Under the pieces are notes generated by a model. The model worked only from the letters and a program-made list of their open reading frames with translations. It was not told the origin of the DNA and searched no databases. Source: Bacillus pumilus (GTDB lineage Bacteria; Bacillota; Bacilli; Bacillales; Bacillaceae). Taken from it: DNA of 64,000 nt. This document shows, piece after piece, positions 1 to 10,034 of this stretch. Both the position numbers and the translations under genes were made by a program. Positions within the stretch are counted from its first letter, which is position 1. The number at the start of each line of letters is the position of its first letter. Location: assembly GCF_024498355.1 (NCBI RefSeq), contig NZ_CP101833.1, positions 2,027,001 through 2,091,000 on the forward strand, given 5' to 3'.

Positions 1-146
1 GCATCAACGGCTGAATCTGTGATGATCATGAGCTTGGTAAAGGAATGCCCAGTGGAAGTCATCAAGTCTACGATATTGCGTTTAATCCCATCACCGATAT
101 ATACAGGATAAGTGGCTGAAGACGTCTTCACTTCCAGTGTTTTCAT
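1..146 (-). CDS. aroB: 3-dehydroquinate synthase, N-terminal part (runs off the window)
   Basis: The first 48 or so codons of AroB are present; the rest lies beyond the left edge. The translation begins [20 protein letters not shown], matching the start of the AroB family, which converts DAHP to 3-dehydroquinate in the shikimate pathway. The ATG overlaps the TAA of aroF, and a Shine-Dalgarno (AGAGGGAG) sits inside the last aroF codons, so the two genes look translationally coupled. The catalytic zinc- and NAD-binding regions are not in view, so function rests on the N-terminus and on the aroF-aroB order known from B. subtilis. Confidence 0.88.
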   Translation of the reverse strand, partial: MKTLEVKTSSATYPVYIGDGIKRNIVDLMTSTGHSFTKLMIITDSAVD

Positions 147-1318
147 TAAAACTCCCTCTGAAGCTGGCGCATTTTTTCAACATTTTCTTTAATGCGATCT
201 ATTTGGTCAAGACCAAACTGCTCAACGACTGCATTGGCAATTTCCCATGCCACGACTGCTTCTGCGACAACACTTGCGGCAGGAACAGCACAGCTATCAG
301 AACGCTCAATACTTGCAGAGAAAGGCTCTTTCGTTTCAATATCAACGCTTTGAAGCGGCTTATAAAGAGTTGGGATTGGCTTCATGACCCCTCTAACGAC
401 AATCGGCATGCCAGTTGACATTCCGCCTTCAAGACCACCTAAGCGATTTGTTTTTCTCGTATAGCCTTTTTCTTCATCCCAGATGATTTCATCATGGACC
501 TCACTGCCATTTTTAGAAGCCGCCTCGAAGCCAATACCGAATTCAACCCCTTTAAAAGCGTTGATGCTAAGGACAGCGCCCGCGAGCTTGCTGTCCAATT
601 TGCGGTCATAATGAACATAGCTGCCAACTCCAACTGGCATACCTTCAACAATCACTTCGACAATGCCGCCAATCGAATCGCCATTTTTCTTAGCTTCATC
701 GATGGCATCCATCATTTTTTGACCTGCTTCACTGTCATAACAACGAACTGGTGATTCTTCTGTTACCTTTTGCAAATCTTCAATAGACTCATATGCAGTA
801 TCAGCTGCTTTCACTCCGCCAATTTCAAGGACGTGACCAGCTATCTTGATCCCTAGATGAGCTAAGATTTGTTTGGCTACTGCTCCTGCTGCCACGCGAA
901 CTGTAGTCTCGCGGGCTGATGAACGCTCTAATACGTTTCGCATATCACGGTGACCATATTTAATCGCACCATTTAAATCCGCATGTCCTGGTCTTGGACG
1001 GGAGATTTGACGCTTCATTTCACTCTCTTCTTCCTCAGTGATCGGCTCTGCCCCCATCACCTTTGTCCAGTGTTTCCAGTCATTATTTTCAACAACAAGT
1101 GTAATAGGAGAACCTAATGTTTTCCCGTGGCGAACACCACTTAACACTTTTGCTTGATCTTTTTCGATTTGCATTCTTCTTCCGCGGCCATGACCTTTCT
1201 GTCTTCTAGCCAGTTCATAATTGATATCATCCTGCTCTATGTAAAGTCCCGCTGGAACTCCTTCAATAATTGTGGTCAGTTGTGGACCATGTGATTCACC
1301 TGCTGTTAAGTACCTCAT
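146..1318 (-). CDS. aroF: Chorismate synthase
   Basis: A 390-residue protein of normal family length that catalyses the last shikimate step, EPSP to chorismate, using reduced FMN. Signatures visible: the N-terminal [50 protein letters not shown] around residues 110-150, and the C-terminal [13 protein letters not shown] motif. The gene is called aroF in B. subtilis and aroC in enterics. It lies between cheR and aroB, as in the B. subtilis aromatic supra-operon, and supplies chorismate to the trp genes expected beyond the left edge and to menaquinone and folate synthesis. Confidence 0.97.
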   Translation of the reverse strand: MRYLTAGESHGPQLTTIIEGVPAGLYIEQDDINYELARRQKGHGRGRRMQIEKDQAKVLSGVRHGKTLGSPITLVVENNDWKHWTKVMGAEPITEEEESEMKRQISRPRPGHADLNGAIKYGHRDMRNVLERSSARETTVRVAAGAVAKQILAHLGIKIAGHVLEIGGVKAADTAYESIEDLQKVTEESPVRCYDSEAGQKMMDAIDEAKKNGDSIGGIVEVIVEGMPVGVGSYVHYDRKLDSKLAGAVLSINAFKGVEFGIGFEAASKNGSEVHDEIIWDEEKGYTRKTNRLGGLEGGMSTGMPIVVRGVMKPIPTLYKPLQSVDIETKEPFSASIERSDSCAVPAASVVAEAVVAWEIANAVVEQFGLDQIDRIKENVEKMRQLQREF

Positions 1319-1391
1319 GACTTAATCTCCCTTCATCGCATTAACGCTTTTAAGTAAAACTATGATAACACACTTGCTACTAAAAAGTCAG

Positions 1392-2192
<801 letters not shown>

Positions 2193-2272
2193 CTATCTTT
2201 GTCCTAGTATAGCTGTTTTTATCAAAAATTTGTATCATCTCATGCGAAATTTCGTATAGAAATATCAATATA

Positions 2273-2310
2273 AAAAAGCCAAAGTGCTCAATTGATGAAC
2301 ACCTTGGCTT
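2273..2310 (-). terminator. Rho-independent terminator after ndk
   Basis: On the minus strand, arms AAGCCAAGGTG and CACTTTGGCTT pair around an AT-rich loop and are followed by TTTTTTA. It lies six bases beyond the ndk stop and separates ndk from cheR. Confidence 0.85.
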
Positions 2311-2315
2311 GAACC

Positions 2316-2762
2316 TTAATAAATCCAGCTTGAGATGGTTTGATCCCAGTTTGTGAGTTCTTCTTGTTTAAAGAATAAGTTGATTTCTCTTTCAGCACTT
2401 TCTGGTGAGTCTGAGCCATGGATAATGTTTTTTCCAACGGTTAACCCATAATCTCCTCTTATTGTGCCAGGCAGTGCTTCTTTCGGGTTTGTTTTTCCAA
2501 TAATCTGCCTTGTCACGTCTACTACCTGTTCACCTTGCCATACCATAGCAAATACAGGTCCTGACGTAATAAAGTCAACCAATTCTCCGAAAAATGGTTT
2601 TTCTTTATGCTCTCCGTAATGTGTTTCTGCTACTTCTTTCGGAATACTCATTAGTTTTGCACCAACAAGCTGAAGTCCCTTTTTTTCGAACCTTGACACA
2701 ATTTCACCGATTAATTGTCTTTCAACACCATCAGGTTTAACCATAAGAAATGTTTTGTCCAT
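2316..2762 (-). CDS. ndk: Nucleoside diphosphate kinase
   Basis: A 148-residue protein of full family length that transfers the gamma phosphate from ATP to nucleoside diphosphates through a phosphohistidine. The active-site motif [16 protein letters not shown] is intact (catalytic His near residue 115), and the N-terminal [19 protein letters not shown] is typical. A single-gene unit with a clear terminator downstream and the hepT terminator upstream. The ribosome-binding site is modest (GGGGTGG about seven bases before the ATG). Confidence 0.97.
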   Translation of the reverse strand: MDKTFLMVKPDGVERQLIGEIVSRFEKKGLQLVGAKLMSIPKEVAETHYGEHKEKPFFGELVDFITSGPVFAMVWQGEQVVDVTRQIIGKTNPKEALPGTIRGDYGLTVGKNIIHGSDSPESAEREINLFFKQEELTNWDQTISSWIY

Positions 2763-2864
2763 ATACGTTTTCCACCCCGTCGTTATGTATGTATAGGCTT
2801 ACATTGTTACAGAGTGATCGTATCATTTTTTTTTGTAATAATCAATTTTTGACAAAAAATTTCA

Positions 2865-2893
2865 CAAAAAAACCAATCAACCAAAAGTTGATT
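2865..2893 (-). terminator. Terminator overlapping the hepT stop
   Basis: On the minus strand AATCAAC and GTTGATT form a stem around TTTTG, followed by a long T tract (GGTTTTTTTG). The first arm begins in the hepT stop codon, so it would end the folE-mtrB-hepS-menG-hepT transcripts. Confidence 0.8.
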
Positions 2894-3854
2894 AGAATTT
2901 TCGTTTCCCAATATATTTTGCAATGGAGGCTAATGACGTTTTCGCTCGTCCACGTGGAAGCTTGTCAAGCTGTTCAAATGCCTTTTTCAAATACATTTCA
3001 CTCACTCGAATGGAGCGGTCAATCGCATCTGTTTGTTTGAGATGTTCAATTACAGGCTTCAGCTGCTTTTCGGTCGTTTCGCTATTAATCAGCTTCAATT
3101 GTCCTTCTAGTGTCGGATCCTTTAGTGCATATAAGACTGGAAGTGTGACATTCCCTTGTAAAAGGTCTCCGCCAACAGGCTTCCCTAGCTCTTCTTCAGT
3201 TGATGTGAAGTCAAGGACATCATCAATGATCTGGTAAGACATGCCAACATAGTATCCAAACCAGTAAAGGGCTTTATGTGTTTTTTCATCTGTCCCTGCT
3301 GCAATGGCACCTAATTGACAGCTGCCTGCAATGAGCAAGGCTGTTTTTCTCTTAATTCTTCTTAAATATGTACGAAGGTTTTGATCCATGTTGTATTTGT
3401 CTTTTACTTGCTCTATTTCACCAAGACAGAGCTCGACAACCATTTTTGACAAAATTTCATGTGCCATTGGGTGATTGATCTTTGTCATGTACTCAAGCGA
3501 TCGTGCAAACAAGTAATCCCCTGTGTACATGGCAATTCTATTGTCCCATTTTGCCTTAATCGTTGGCTTTCCTCTTCTCAGCTCTGCATCATCAATGACA
3601 TCATCATGAACAAGCGATGCCATATGAATTAATTCCAGGGCAACAGCAACATATTTAATTTTATTAATGTCATAGTCGCCAAACATGCCTGAAAGGAGAA
3701 CAAAAACGGGGCGGATTCGTTTTCCGCCCGCTTGCAGCAAATGAAGACCTGCTTCACTTAATAATGCATAATCAGAGCGAACTGTTTGTTCAAGCTCTTT
3801 TTCAATTATATCGATATCATGATTTAAAAAAGAGATCATTGCTTTTAGTTTCAT
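2892..3854 (-). CDS. hepT: Heptaprenyl diphosphate synthase component II (catalytic)
   Basis: Large catalytic subunit of the two-component prenyl transferase that elongates farnesyl diphosphate to the C35 heptaprenyl side chain of menaquinone. Both aspartate-rich motifs are visible: DDVIDDAELRRGKP (FARM, about residues 85-98) and DDVLDF near residue 210. About 320 residues from the ATG at 3854, preferred because GGGTGA sits five bases upstream; the longer GTG start at 3863 overlaps that signal. Last gene of the hepS-menG-hepT cluster, formerly gerC3. It needs HepS, encoded two genes upstream, for activity. Confidence 0.95.
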   Translation of the reverse strand: MKLKAMISFLNHDIDIIEKELEQTVRSDYALLSEAGLHLLQAGGKRIRPVFVLLSGMFGDYDINKIKYVAVALELIHMASLVHDDVIDDAELRRGKPTIKAKWDNRIAMYTGDYLFARSLEYMTKINHPMAHEILSKMVVELCLGEIEQVKDKYNMDQNLRTYLRRIKRKTALLIAGSCQLGAIAAGTDEKTHKALYWFGYYVGMSYQIIDDVLDFTSTEEELGKPVGGDLLQGNVTLPVLYALKDPTLEGQLKLINSETTEKQLKPVIEHLKQTDAIDRSIRVSEMYLKKAFEQLDKLPRGRAKTSLASIAKYIGKRKF

Positions 3855-3878
3855 TATCTTCACCCAAATATCGTTTAT

Positions 3879-4583
3879 TCAAAGCTTCTTTCCGATATGT
3901 GTTGCTGCTACACCGCCTGTAAATGGATGATACGAGACATCAGACAAACCGGCCTCTTCGAAAAGAGCCGCCAGCTCTTTCATGCCAGGGAACGTTTTGG
4001 CTGATTCTTGAAGCCATGAATACTCCTGATAGCTTTTGGCAAACAGCTTACCAAAAAGCGGCATGATGTATTTGAAATAGACATAATAGCCTTGTTTAAA
4101 GCCAATCATCTCAGGCTGTGATGTCTCAAGGCAGACAACCATTCCACCAGGCTTCACCACTCTTGTCATTTCCTTTAACACCGTTAAGTAATCAGGGACA
4201 TTTCGAAGACCAAAACCAATTGTCACATAATCAAATGTGTTATCCTCAAAAGGAAGCTCCATTGCATTGCCATGGATCAATTCAATTTGATTGTAGCCCC
4301 CTGTCTTCACCTTCGTTTCACCAACACTCAGCATATTTTTACTAAAATCAAGGCCTTTGACCTCGCCCTTTTCTCCGGCAGCGTCTGCAAGCGCAATGGT
4401 CCAATCGGCTGTCCCGCAGCATACATCTAATGCTTTGGCTCCTTTTTGAACATTCATGAGCTTCATTGTTTTATCGCGCCATTTTTTATGCTGTTTAAAG
4501 CTGATGACAGAGTTCATCTGATCATAGTTTTTATAAATTTTTTCAAATACACCGTGTACTCGCTGTTCTTTTGATTGCTGCAT
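3879..4583 (-). CDS. menG: Demethylmenaquinone methyltransferase
   Basis: A 234-residue UbiE/MenG family SAM-dependent methyltransferase performing the final C-methylation of menaquinone. The SAM-binding motif [18 protein letters not shown] lies near residues 48-65, with family motifs [14 protein letters not shown] near 120 and [17 protein letters not shown] near 140. It lies between hepS and hepT (three bases after hepS), so the enzymes making the side chain and finishing the quinone are co-transcribed. Historical name gerC2. Confidence 0.95.
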   Translation of the reverse strand: MQQSKEQRVHGVFEKIYKNYDQMNSVISFKQHKKWRDKTMKLMNVQKGAKALDVCCGTADWTIALADAAGEKGEVKGLDFSKNMLSVGETKVKTGGYNQIELIHGNAMELPFEDNTFDYVTIGFGLRNVPDYLTVLKEMTRVVKPGGMVVCLETSQPEMIGFKQGYYVYFKYIMPLFGKLFAKSYQEYSWLQESAKTFPGMKELAALFEEAGLSDVSYHPFTGGVAATHIGKKL

Positions 4584-4586
4584 GAC

Positions 4587-5354
4587 TTACCCTTCTTCCA
4601 CTTTCTGATGGTACGCAGGCTCATTTTTCATATGATCCAAGCGATTTAATAGCTCTTTTTGAACGACCGGAGATGAATCAAGATACTTCTTGATCGGCAG
4701 TTTGGCTTGCTCATAGCCTTCATTCTCAAAGTTGTCAAAACATGTATAGGCGTCCGTATAGCTATCGTTCAAAAAAAGTTTTAAATGTTTGTCATCTTCT
4801 GCTTGTTTCATAAAACGCTTATAAACAAGGAAACGACTTGCAATCTCATTCCAATGCGTTAATTGAAAATGCTCAGAAATCCTTTGGAATAGCGCAGACT
4901 CCACTGTAGCTACACTTTTGTAAAAGTGCGCTGCATCTTGAATGGATCGATCATACAGTCTAATTTTATGTTCATTAATCTCTTTAATTGCCGTAGCGAG
5001 CGTGCGGATCATGTAAATGTCTTTCATGTCAGAGAGAAGAGAATAATAGAGACCGCTGAAATAGTCTCCTGCTAGGATGGTCAGCTGACGATTTTTGAAT
5101 TCGTCTTGTTTGATGGCTGCAGCAGTTGTGACTTCGTCATGGGTATCAAGGGCAATTTGCACAAGCATCGCCGTTAGAATATAATTTTCTTTTTTCTCTG
5201 CATCAATTTGAGCTTCATCAAACATAGCATGAAAAAGAAGGAGCTTATCTTCATCGATGAGTGGCGCACGCAAATGCTTTGCCAAATAAGGATGAGAAAG
5301 CTTTTTATTTAATTTTATATTTAGATTAGATAAAATTCCGTAGATGTCTTGCAA
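4587..5354 (-). CDS. hepS: Heptaprenyl diphosphate synthase component I
   Basis: Small regulatory subunit of heptaprenyl diphosphate synthase, which pairs with HepT and sets product chain length. The recognisable start [12 protein letters not shown], the [11 protein letters not shown] segment and the [38 protein letters not shown] core match the family. I chose a TTG start at 5354 with AAGGGTGA six bases upstream; this gives 255 residues, close to the usual 251, whereas the open frame back to 5405 adds 17 unlike residues. First gene of hepS-menG-hepT. Confidence 0.9.
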   Translation of the reverse strand: MQDIYGILSNLNIKLNKKLSHPYLAKHLRAPLIDEDKLLLFHAMFDEAQIDAEKKENYILTAMLVQIALDTHDEVTTAAAIKQDEFKNRQLTILAGDYFSGLYYSLLSDMKDIYMIRTLATAIKEINEHKIRLYDRSIQDAAHFYKSVATVESALFQRISEHFQLTHWNEIASRFLVYKRFMKQAEDDKHLKLFLNDSYTDAYTCFDNFENEGYEQAKLPIKKYLDSSPVVQKELLNRLDHMKNEPAYHQKVEEG

Positions 5355-5469
5355 AGATATCACCCTTGTCCCAAAAATTACAGTTTCATATGTAGCCCTG
5401 CACATTGTATAGAGATTTATTATACCATATGAGCTCTCACTTTTATGCTATCAAGTGCATACTCGTGCT

Positions 5470-5700
5470 CTATTTCTTTGCTTCGCTTTGAATTTCACCG
5501 AAGCTTGTTTGAATGACAGCATCGCCTCTTACTTTGATGGCTGACGTATGCTCAGTAAATTGTGCGATAATGACTTCACCTTTATCGAGCTTTTCGGAAT
5601 GGTGAAATCTTGTATCAGAGCCTCTAGTTAAGCCGATTACGTTTACACCATTATCAATGGCTTTAATGACCACAAAATCAGATGCTTTTTTTTCACTCAA
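5470..5700 (-). CDS. mtrB: Trp RNA-binding attenuation protein (TRAP)
   Basis: Forms the 11-subunit ring that binds tryptophan and GAG/UAG repeats in trp leader RNA to cause attenuation. The core [27 protein letters not shown]-like [31 protein letters not shown] is nearly the B. subtilis sequence, including the tryptophan-binding and RNA-contacting residues ([11 protein letters not shown]). A TTG start at 5700 with AGGTGA five bases upstream gives 76 residues; the alternative GTG at 5709 lies within the Shine-Dalgarno. Downstream of folE, as in the B. subtilis mtrAB operon. Confidence 0.94.
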   Translation of the reverse strand: MSEKKASDFVVIKAIDNGVNVIGLTRGSDTRFHHSEKLDKGEVIIAQFTEHTSAIKVRGDAVIQTSFGEIQSEAKK

Positions 5701-5723
5701 TCTGTTCACCTTCCATCTATTGA

Positions 5724-6293
5724 TTAGTCGTTTTTAATAAAGGAAAGCACTTCTGCTCTTGCTGCCGCATCCTTTGCAAATGTGCCGCGCACTGCTGATG
5801 TGACCGTTTTGGCACCAGGCTTTTTCACTCCGCGCATCGTCATGCACATATGCTCAGCTTCAACGACAATCATCACACCATGCGGATTTAGTGTTTCCAC
5901 CATACTATCTGCAATGGTTGATGTAATGCGTTCCTGAAGCTGCGGGCGCTTTGCAACGGCCTCTACTGCTCTTGCAAGCTTGCTAAGTCCCGTTACTTTC
6001 CCGCCGCGCGGAATATAAGCGACATGGGCTTTTCCATAGAAAGGTACAAGGTGGTGTTCACACATTGAATGGAAAGCAATATCTTTTACAAGAACGAGTT
6101 CTTCATGATCTTCACCAAAAATGGTTTTAAAATGTTCTTTTGGATCTTCATTTAATCCCGAAAACACTTCTTCATACATTTTTGCTACTCGTTTTGGGGT
6201 ATCAAGAAGTCCTTCACGATCCGGATCTTCTCCGATTGCTTTTAATATATCGCGTACAGCGTGTTCGATTAGTTCTTTATTTATTTCACTCAT
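5724..6293 (-). CDS. folE: GTP cyclohydrolase I
   Basis: A 189-residue enzyme converting GTP to dihydroneopterin triphosphate, the first step of folate synthesis (historical name mtrA). The zinc ligands are visible in [12 protein letters not shown] and [13 protein letters not shown], with [12 protein letters not shown] between them. It is GTP cyclohydrolase I and cannot replace the type II enzyme missing from the riboflavin operon at 50 kb. Shine-Dalgarno GGAGGATA precedes the ATG. First gene of folE-mtrB. Confidence 0.96.
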   Translation of the reverse strand: MSEINKELIEHAVRDILKAIGEDPDREGLLDTPKRVAKMYEEVFSGLNEDPKEHFKTIFGEDHEELVLVKDIAFHSMCEHHLVPFYGKAHVAYIPRGGKVTGLSKLARAVEAVAKRPQLQERITSTIADSMVETLNPHGVMIVVEAEHMCMTMRGVKKPGAKTVTSAVRGTFAKDAAARAEVLSFIKND

Positions 6294-6397
6294 GTATTAT
6301 ATCCTCCAAAGGCGATTACATTTCAATCAGATTCTAGCACACTTCAGATCCTAAAAGCAAAGGAGAGCGTTCTAAACGAACCTTTTGAATCAAAAGG

Positions 6398-6423
6398 AAA
6401 AGCCCCTTATCGAAGGGGCTTTT
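6398..6423 (-). terminator. Terminator after hbs
   Basis: A near-symmetrical hairpin with arms AAAAGCCCC and GGGGCTTTT around TTCGATAA. It could act in both directions and lies between the hbs stop and the folE start. Confidence 0.85.
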
Positions 6424-6483
6424 CTAGACTAGTGTGAAACTGTATATGTATAACTCCTTAAATAGGATGATTACACATAACGA

Positions 6484-6762
6484 TTATTTACCTGCCACCG
6501 CATCTTTAAGTGCTTTACCTGGTTTGAAAGCAGGTACTTTGCTTGCAGGGATTTCGATCTCTGCACCAGTTTGTGGGTTACGTCCTTTACGAGCTGAACG
6601 CTCACGTACTTCAAAGTTACCAAAACCGATAAGTTGGATTTTGTCACCATTTTTAAGTGCATCTAAAATTGTATCAAAAACAGAGTCAACTGCTTTTGTC
6701 GCGTCTTTTTTAGATAACTCGCTTGCTTCAGCAACCGCGTTAATAAGTTCTGTCTTGTTCAT
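6484..6762 (-). CDS. hbs: DNA-binding protein HU (HBsu)
   Basis: The 92-residue nucleoid protein, essentially the B. subtilis sequence: [20 protein letters not shown] at the N-terminus and the DNA-binding beta-arm [21 protein letters not shown]. The start at 6762 follows a strong GGAGGTGA; the three extra codons upstream overlap that signal. HBsu bends and compacts DNA and is also needed in SRP particles. A 374-bp leader precedes it, consistent with the multiple promoters known for hbs. Confidence 0.97.
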   Translation of the reverse strand: MNKTELINAVAEASELSKKDATKAVDSVFDTILDALKNGDKIQLIGFGNFEVRERSARKGRNPQTGAEIEIPASKVPAFKPGKALKDAVAGK

Positions 6763-6945
6763 GCCTTTCACCTCCTCCCAAAAATATGCATTCAGTAGAT
6801 TGTTATCATTTCTTCACAATTCATCTTCTTTCTATACACTTTTTTTGAAAAAAAGAGCGTCTAGAAAGCGTCATACATGGCTTTTCATTAGAAAACTACT
6901 CTTTGAAGGAATGTTTGTCCAACAAAGTGAAGATTTTCTGTAAGT

Positions 6946-6974
6946 AGATTAACACATATGAAATACCATATCAA
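6946..6974 (-). promoter_or_regulatory. Candidate sigma A promoter for hbs
   Basis: Reading the minus strand, TTGATA (6969-6974) and TAATCT (6946-6951) are separated by 17 bases, about 180 bases ahead of the hbs start. The -35 is close to consensus and the -10 weaker. Placement by eye only. Confidence 0.45.
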
Positions 6975-7101
6975 GCATTTTAAAGGGAAGAATCCTTATT
7001 CGTCAAGGATTAAGGGCACTTTTGCGAACGAATATTCCTAATTTCAGCCTGAATCTGACTAATCTTTATACAATTGTCTTTTTATGACTCATATAGCACG
7101 C

Positions 7102-7130
7102 AAAAAAAGACCCCTATCAAAGAGAGGTCT
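7102..7130 (-). terminator. Terminator after spoIVA
   Basis: Arms AGACCTCT and AGGGGTCT on the minus strand, followed by TTTTTTTG, a few bases beyond the spoIVA stop. Confidence 0.85.
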
Positions 7131-7136
7131 CACATG

Positions 7137-8615
7137 TTATAGAATAATCGCGATCAGACCGCCTGATCCTTCGTTGATGATTCTTTCAAGCGTTTCCTTC
7201 AGCTTATATCTTGCATTTTCTGGCATCAGAGACAGCTTTGCTTGAATGCCTTCTCTGACAAGGGAGCTGAGTGAGCGTCCAAATATATCTGAATTCCAAA
7301 TCGAAAGCGGATCATCTTCAAAGTCTTGCATTAAGTAGCGGACAAGCTCTTCACTTTGTTTTTCTGTTCCGATAATCGGTGCAAATTCGCTCTCTACATC
7401 CACCTTAATCATATGAATAGATGGAGCAACTGCTTTTAATCTCACGCCGAATCTTGATCCTTGCCTAATGATTTCAGGCTCATCTAAACTCATATCTGAT
7501 AAAGCTGGCGCTGCAATCCCATAGCCAGTTTGCTTCACCATTTTTAATGCGTCTGACACTTGATCATATTCTGTCTTTGCATGCGCAAAATCTTGCATGA
7601 GCTCTAGAAGGTGGTCTTTGCCCCTAATTTCCACACCAACCACTTCTTTTAGGATATGATCATATAGATCATCTGGCGCATACAGGTCAATTTCTGCGAT
7701 TCCCTGACCCATTTCAATACCCGCTAAGCCCGCTCTTTCAATAAAGTCAAATTCACTGAATTGACCTACGACGCGGTCGACATCTCTTAATCTTTTAATA
7801 TCCTTTACGGTTTCCTTCACTGAATCCTGATAACTCTCTCTTAGCCAATGGTCTTCTTTTAGCACCATGACCCAGCTTGGCAGGTTCACATTCACCTCAA
7901 GCACTGGGAATTCATACAATGCTTCACGAAGAACACTGAGTACGTCTTGCTCTCTCATACTTTCCACACTCATGGCAAGTACTGGAATATCATATTTTTG
8001 GCTGAGTTCCTGCCGCAGTGCTTCTGTTTCAGGATGATATGGTCTCACGGAGTTGATCACCATAATAAATGGCTTTCCAACTTCTTTGAGTTCATCAATC
8101 ACACGTTCTTCAGATTCAATATAGTCATGTCTTGGGATTTCGCCAATTGATCCGTCTGTTGTAATCACAACACCGATGGTTGAATGCTCTTGAATGACCT
8201 TGCGTGTACCAATCTCTGCTGCTTCATGAAATGGGATTGGTTCCTCATACCACGGTGTGTTGATCATTCTCGGTCCATTTTCATCTTCATACCCGCGTGC
8301 ACCAGGGACTGTGTATCCTACACAATCGACAAGCCTGATGTTGACATCAAGACCGTCACTCACGTGAATAGATGCCGCTTGATTTGGCACAAATTTTGGC
8401 TCTGTGGTCATAATGGTTTTTCCTGCTGCGCTTTGCGGCAATTCATCCTGTGCTCTTGCACGGTCTGCCTCATTATTGATATTCGGGAGCACCACGAGCT
8501 CCATAAACTTTTTAATAAACGTAGATTTCCCTGTACGAACAGCTCCAACGACTCCTAAATATATATCGCCTCCTGTTCGTTCAGCGATATCCTTGAAAAT
8601 ATCGACTTTTTCCAA
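7137..8615 (-). CDS. spoIVA: Stage IV sporulation protein A (spore coat basement ATPase)
   Basis: SpoIVA hydrolyses ATP to polymerise on the forespore surface and anchors the coat. The Walker A motif GAVRTGKSTF is near residues 24-33 and the conserved C-terminus GSGGLIAIIL, which contacts SpoVM and the membrane, is intact. I chose a TTG start at 8615 (LEKVDIFKDIAERTGG) because GGGAGGGGA lies six bases upstream and the resulting 492 residues equal the B. subtilis length. A sigma E-like promoter lies about 100 bases upstream, consistent with mother-cell expression. Confidence 0.97.
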   Translation of the reverse strand: MEKVDIFKDIAERTGGDIYLGVVGAVRTGKSTFIKKFMELVVLPNINNEADRARAQDELPQSAAGKTIMTTEPKFVPNQAASIHVSDGLDVNIRLVDCVGYTVPGARGYEDENGPRMINTPWYEEPIPFHEAAEIGTRKVIQEHSTIGVVITTDGSIGEIPRHDYIESEERVIDELKEVGKPFIMVINSVRPYHPETEALRQELSQKYDIPVLAMSVESMREQDVLSVLREALYEFPVLEVNVNLPSWVMVLKEDHWLRESYQDSVKETVKDIKRLRDVDRVVGQFSEFDFIERAGLAGIEMGQGIAEIDLYAPDDLYDHILKEVVGVEIRGKDHLLELMQDFAHAKTEYDQVSDALKMVKQTGYGIAAPALSDMSLDEPEIIRQGSRFGVRLKAVAPSIHMIKVDVESEFAPIIGTEKQSEELVRYLMQDFEDDPLSIWNSDIFGRSLSSLVREGIQAKLSLMPENARYKLKETLERIINEGSGGLIAIIL

Positions 8616-8708
8616 GTGATCCCCTCCCGGACTTGCTATCCTCGTTTTCAAATAAAATACTCTATACTTCAATCAAACTGTGCTTGAAAGGTGTCTGGAC
8701 AATATATG

Positions 8709-8735
8709 TGTATGACGTTGTCCTATTTGAATATG
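8709..8735 (-). promoter_or_regulatory. Candidate sigma E promoter for spoIVA
   Basis: On the minus strand CATATT (8730-8735) and CATACA (8709-8714) are separated by 15 bases, matching the sigma E pattern. The site lies inside an imperfect inverted repeat whose outer arms are GGTGTC and GACACC. spoIVA is a known sigma E gene in B. subtilis. Confidence 0.65.
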
Positions 8736-8770
8736 ACACCTTTTTTGTTTTGAGAGTAAGTTTAGCCATA

Positions 8771-8812
8771 AAAAAACCTTTCTCCTCATTTATATGCAGA
8801 GGAAAAAGGTTC
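8771..8812 (-). terminator. Terminator after yphF
   Basis: Minus-strand arms AACCTTTTTCCTC and GAGGAGAAAGGTT enclose a short loop and are followed by TTTTTT, immediately after the yphF stop. Confidence 0.85.
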
Positions 8813-8820
8813 ATTCTTGT

Positions 8821-9546
8821 TTATGACGTCTTTTTTTCTAAAAAAGCAGGCTCACCTTTTTTATTGATTGTATATGGGACAGAAAATGCCGGTACAAACG
8901 GGGTTTCCTGCCAATATACATCTTGAATGTTTTCACCTGGTTTCAGCTTTTGTTTTGTGTTTTTCAAAATATGAGCAAAATCACTGCGATAGTCCACATA
9001 GATTTCGCCATTTGATGAAATGAGTAATGGGAGGGAATTCCCCGTAACAGGACTCATGACCGTAGGCGGCGCTTTTAATCCTAGTTTTTTTTCATTTAAC
9101 GTATATAAATTTTTGGACACCACTTTGCCGTAGGGCGGATATGTATGTTCGTCTTGATATATTTTGATTCTAAGCCGTAATTCACTGATGGTTTGCGTCA
9201 TTTTGACATCAAGCAGTTTCACAGTTGGTTTTTTTTCGACGTCTGTGAGGACATAAATATATTCGCCTCCGCCTTCAAAGGATGTAGACGGTACATCGTG
9301 TAAATACCTTGGTGATAAGCGCTTAAAGTCGATGACGTACTTCTGATAAACTGGCGTTTCTGCTTCTTTTGTTTCAATTGGCAAAAGACCATTTGTCGCT
9401 TTTTGAAACTCCTCGATCGCTGTCTGCACGCTTTGCAGCTGCTCCTCGTATGGCACCCGGCTTTCAGCTTTGCGATTCTCTGGATAAAGACATCCTGTAA
9501 GTAAAATAAGTGCTAACAACGTGACACTGACTTTCGCTTTGATCAT
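8821..9546 (-). CDS. yphF: YphF-like lipoprotein of unknown function
   Basis: A lipoprotein: an N-terminal hydrophobic segment followed by the lipobox LLTGC (Cys near residue 19), so membrane-anchored outside the cell. The mature part (about 220 residues) shows no catalytic motif I recognise. The ATG at 9546 is preferred over the adjacent GTG because GGAAG sits six bases upstream. It follows yphE and precedes spoIVA as yphF does in B. subtilis; the function is unknown and a sporulation link is only suggested by position. Confidence 0.8.
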   Translation of the reverse strand: MIKAKVSVTLLALILLTGCLYPENRKAESRVPYEEQLQSVQTAIEEFQKATNGLLPIETKEAETPVYQKYVIDFKRLSPRYLHDVPSTSFEGGGEYIYVLTDVEKKPTVKLLDVKMTQTISELRLRIKIYQDEHTYPPYGKVVSKNLYTLNEKKLGLKAPPTVMSPVTGNSLPLLISSNGEIYVDYRSDFAHILKNTKQKLKPGENIQDVYWQETPFVPAFSVPYTINKKGEPAFLEKKTS

Positions 9547-9564
9547 CACATTCTTCCTTTTTCT

Positions 9565-9768
9565 TTATTCATTGACCGGCCCGCTAAATACAACTAAAAA
9601 GACAATGATCCCTGATATGAGCATCAAGCTGTATGCGACGGTCGAGGCTGTTATTTTCAGAAATCGGCTTTTCAGCTTAAACCTGCTGAAATAGATGGTT
9701 ACTACGGCTAAAAACATGAGCCCCATTGAACCAAGCGCAAACCACATCTTGATTAAAGCAAAACTCAT
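9565..9768 (-). CDS. yphE: YphE-like small membrane protein (DUF2768)
   Basis: A 67-residue protein with two hydrophobic helices (about residues 5-26 and 41-63) separated by a basic stretch FSRFKLKSRF, so most likely a two-pass membrane hairpin. It precedes yphF by 18 bases and is probably co-transcribed with it. The identification rests on size, topology and position between gpsA and spoIVA, as in B. subtilis; the function is unknown. Confidence 0.75.
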   Translation of the reverse strand: MSFALIKMWFALGSMGLMFLAVVTIYFSRFKLKSRFLKITASTVAYSLMLISGIIVFLVVFSGPVNE

Positions 9769-9878
9769 CGTGCCTGTCCCCCTTCAAAACGAACAAATTG
9801 TAAGCGTTTATATTTCATTCTAAACCAAAAATAAGGTAAATATCAATCATTTTTCCAATCATTCAGGAAAAAGCGCAT

Positions 9879-9915
9879 AAAAAAACTGAAGCAAAGAGGG
9901 GGACTCTGCTTCAGT
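9879..9915 (-). terminator. Terminator after gpsA
   Basis: Minus-strand arms ACTGAAGCAGAG and CTTTGCTTCAGT followed by TTTTTTTA, about 120 bases beyond the gpsA stop. The 9769-10034 interval holds no other recognisable feature. Confidence 0.85.
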
Positions 9916-10034
9916 CATTAAGTCGACTATTTTTCCTCATTCTGTAGAGGCAAAGCTCTATTCAAACTTCATTGCTATGTTATGCAAGTCTTCCCCTTCT
10001 TGCATCCTCTACATGCCTAAGTTCAGTCTTCCAA

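Larger units (their letters stand above)
6763..7136. other. 374-bp gene-free region: hbs leader and spoIVA terminator
   Basis: No convincing open frame was found here. The right end carries the spoIVA terminator (7102-7130) and the middle a sigma A-like promoter for hbs (6946-6974). The remaining 180 or so bases are an AT-rich untranslated leader; I see no riboswitch I recognise. Confidence 0.6.
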
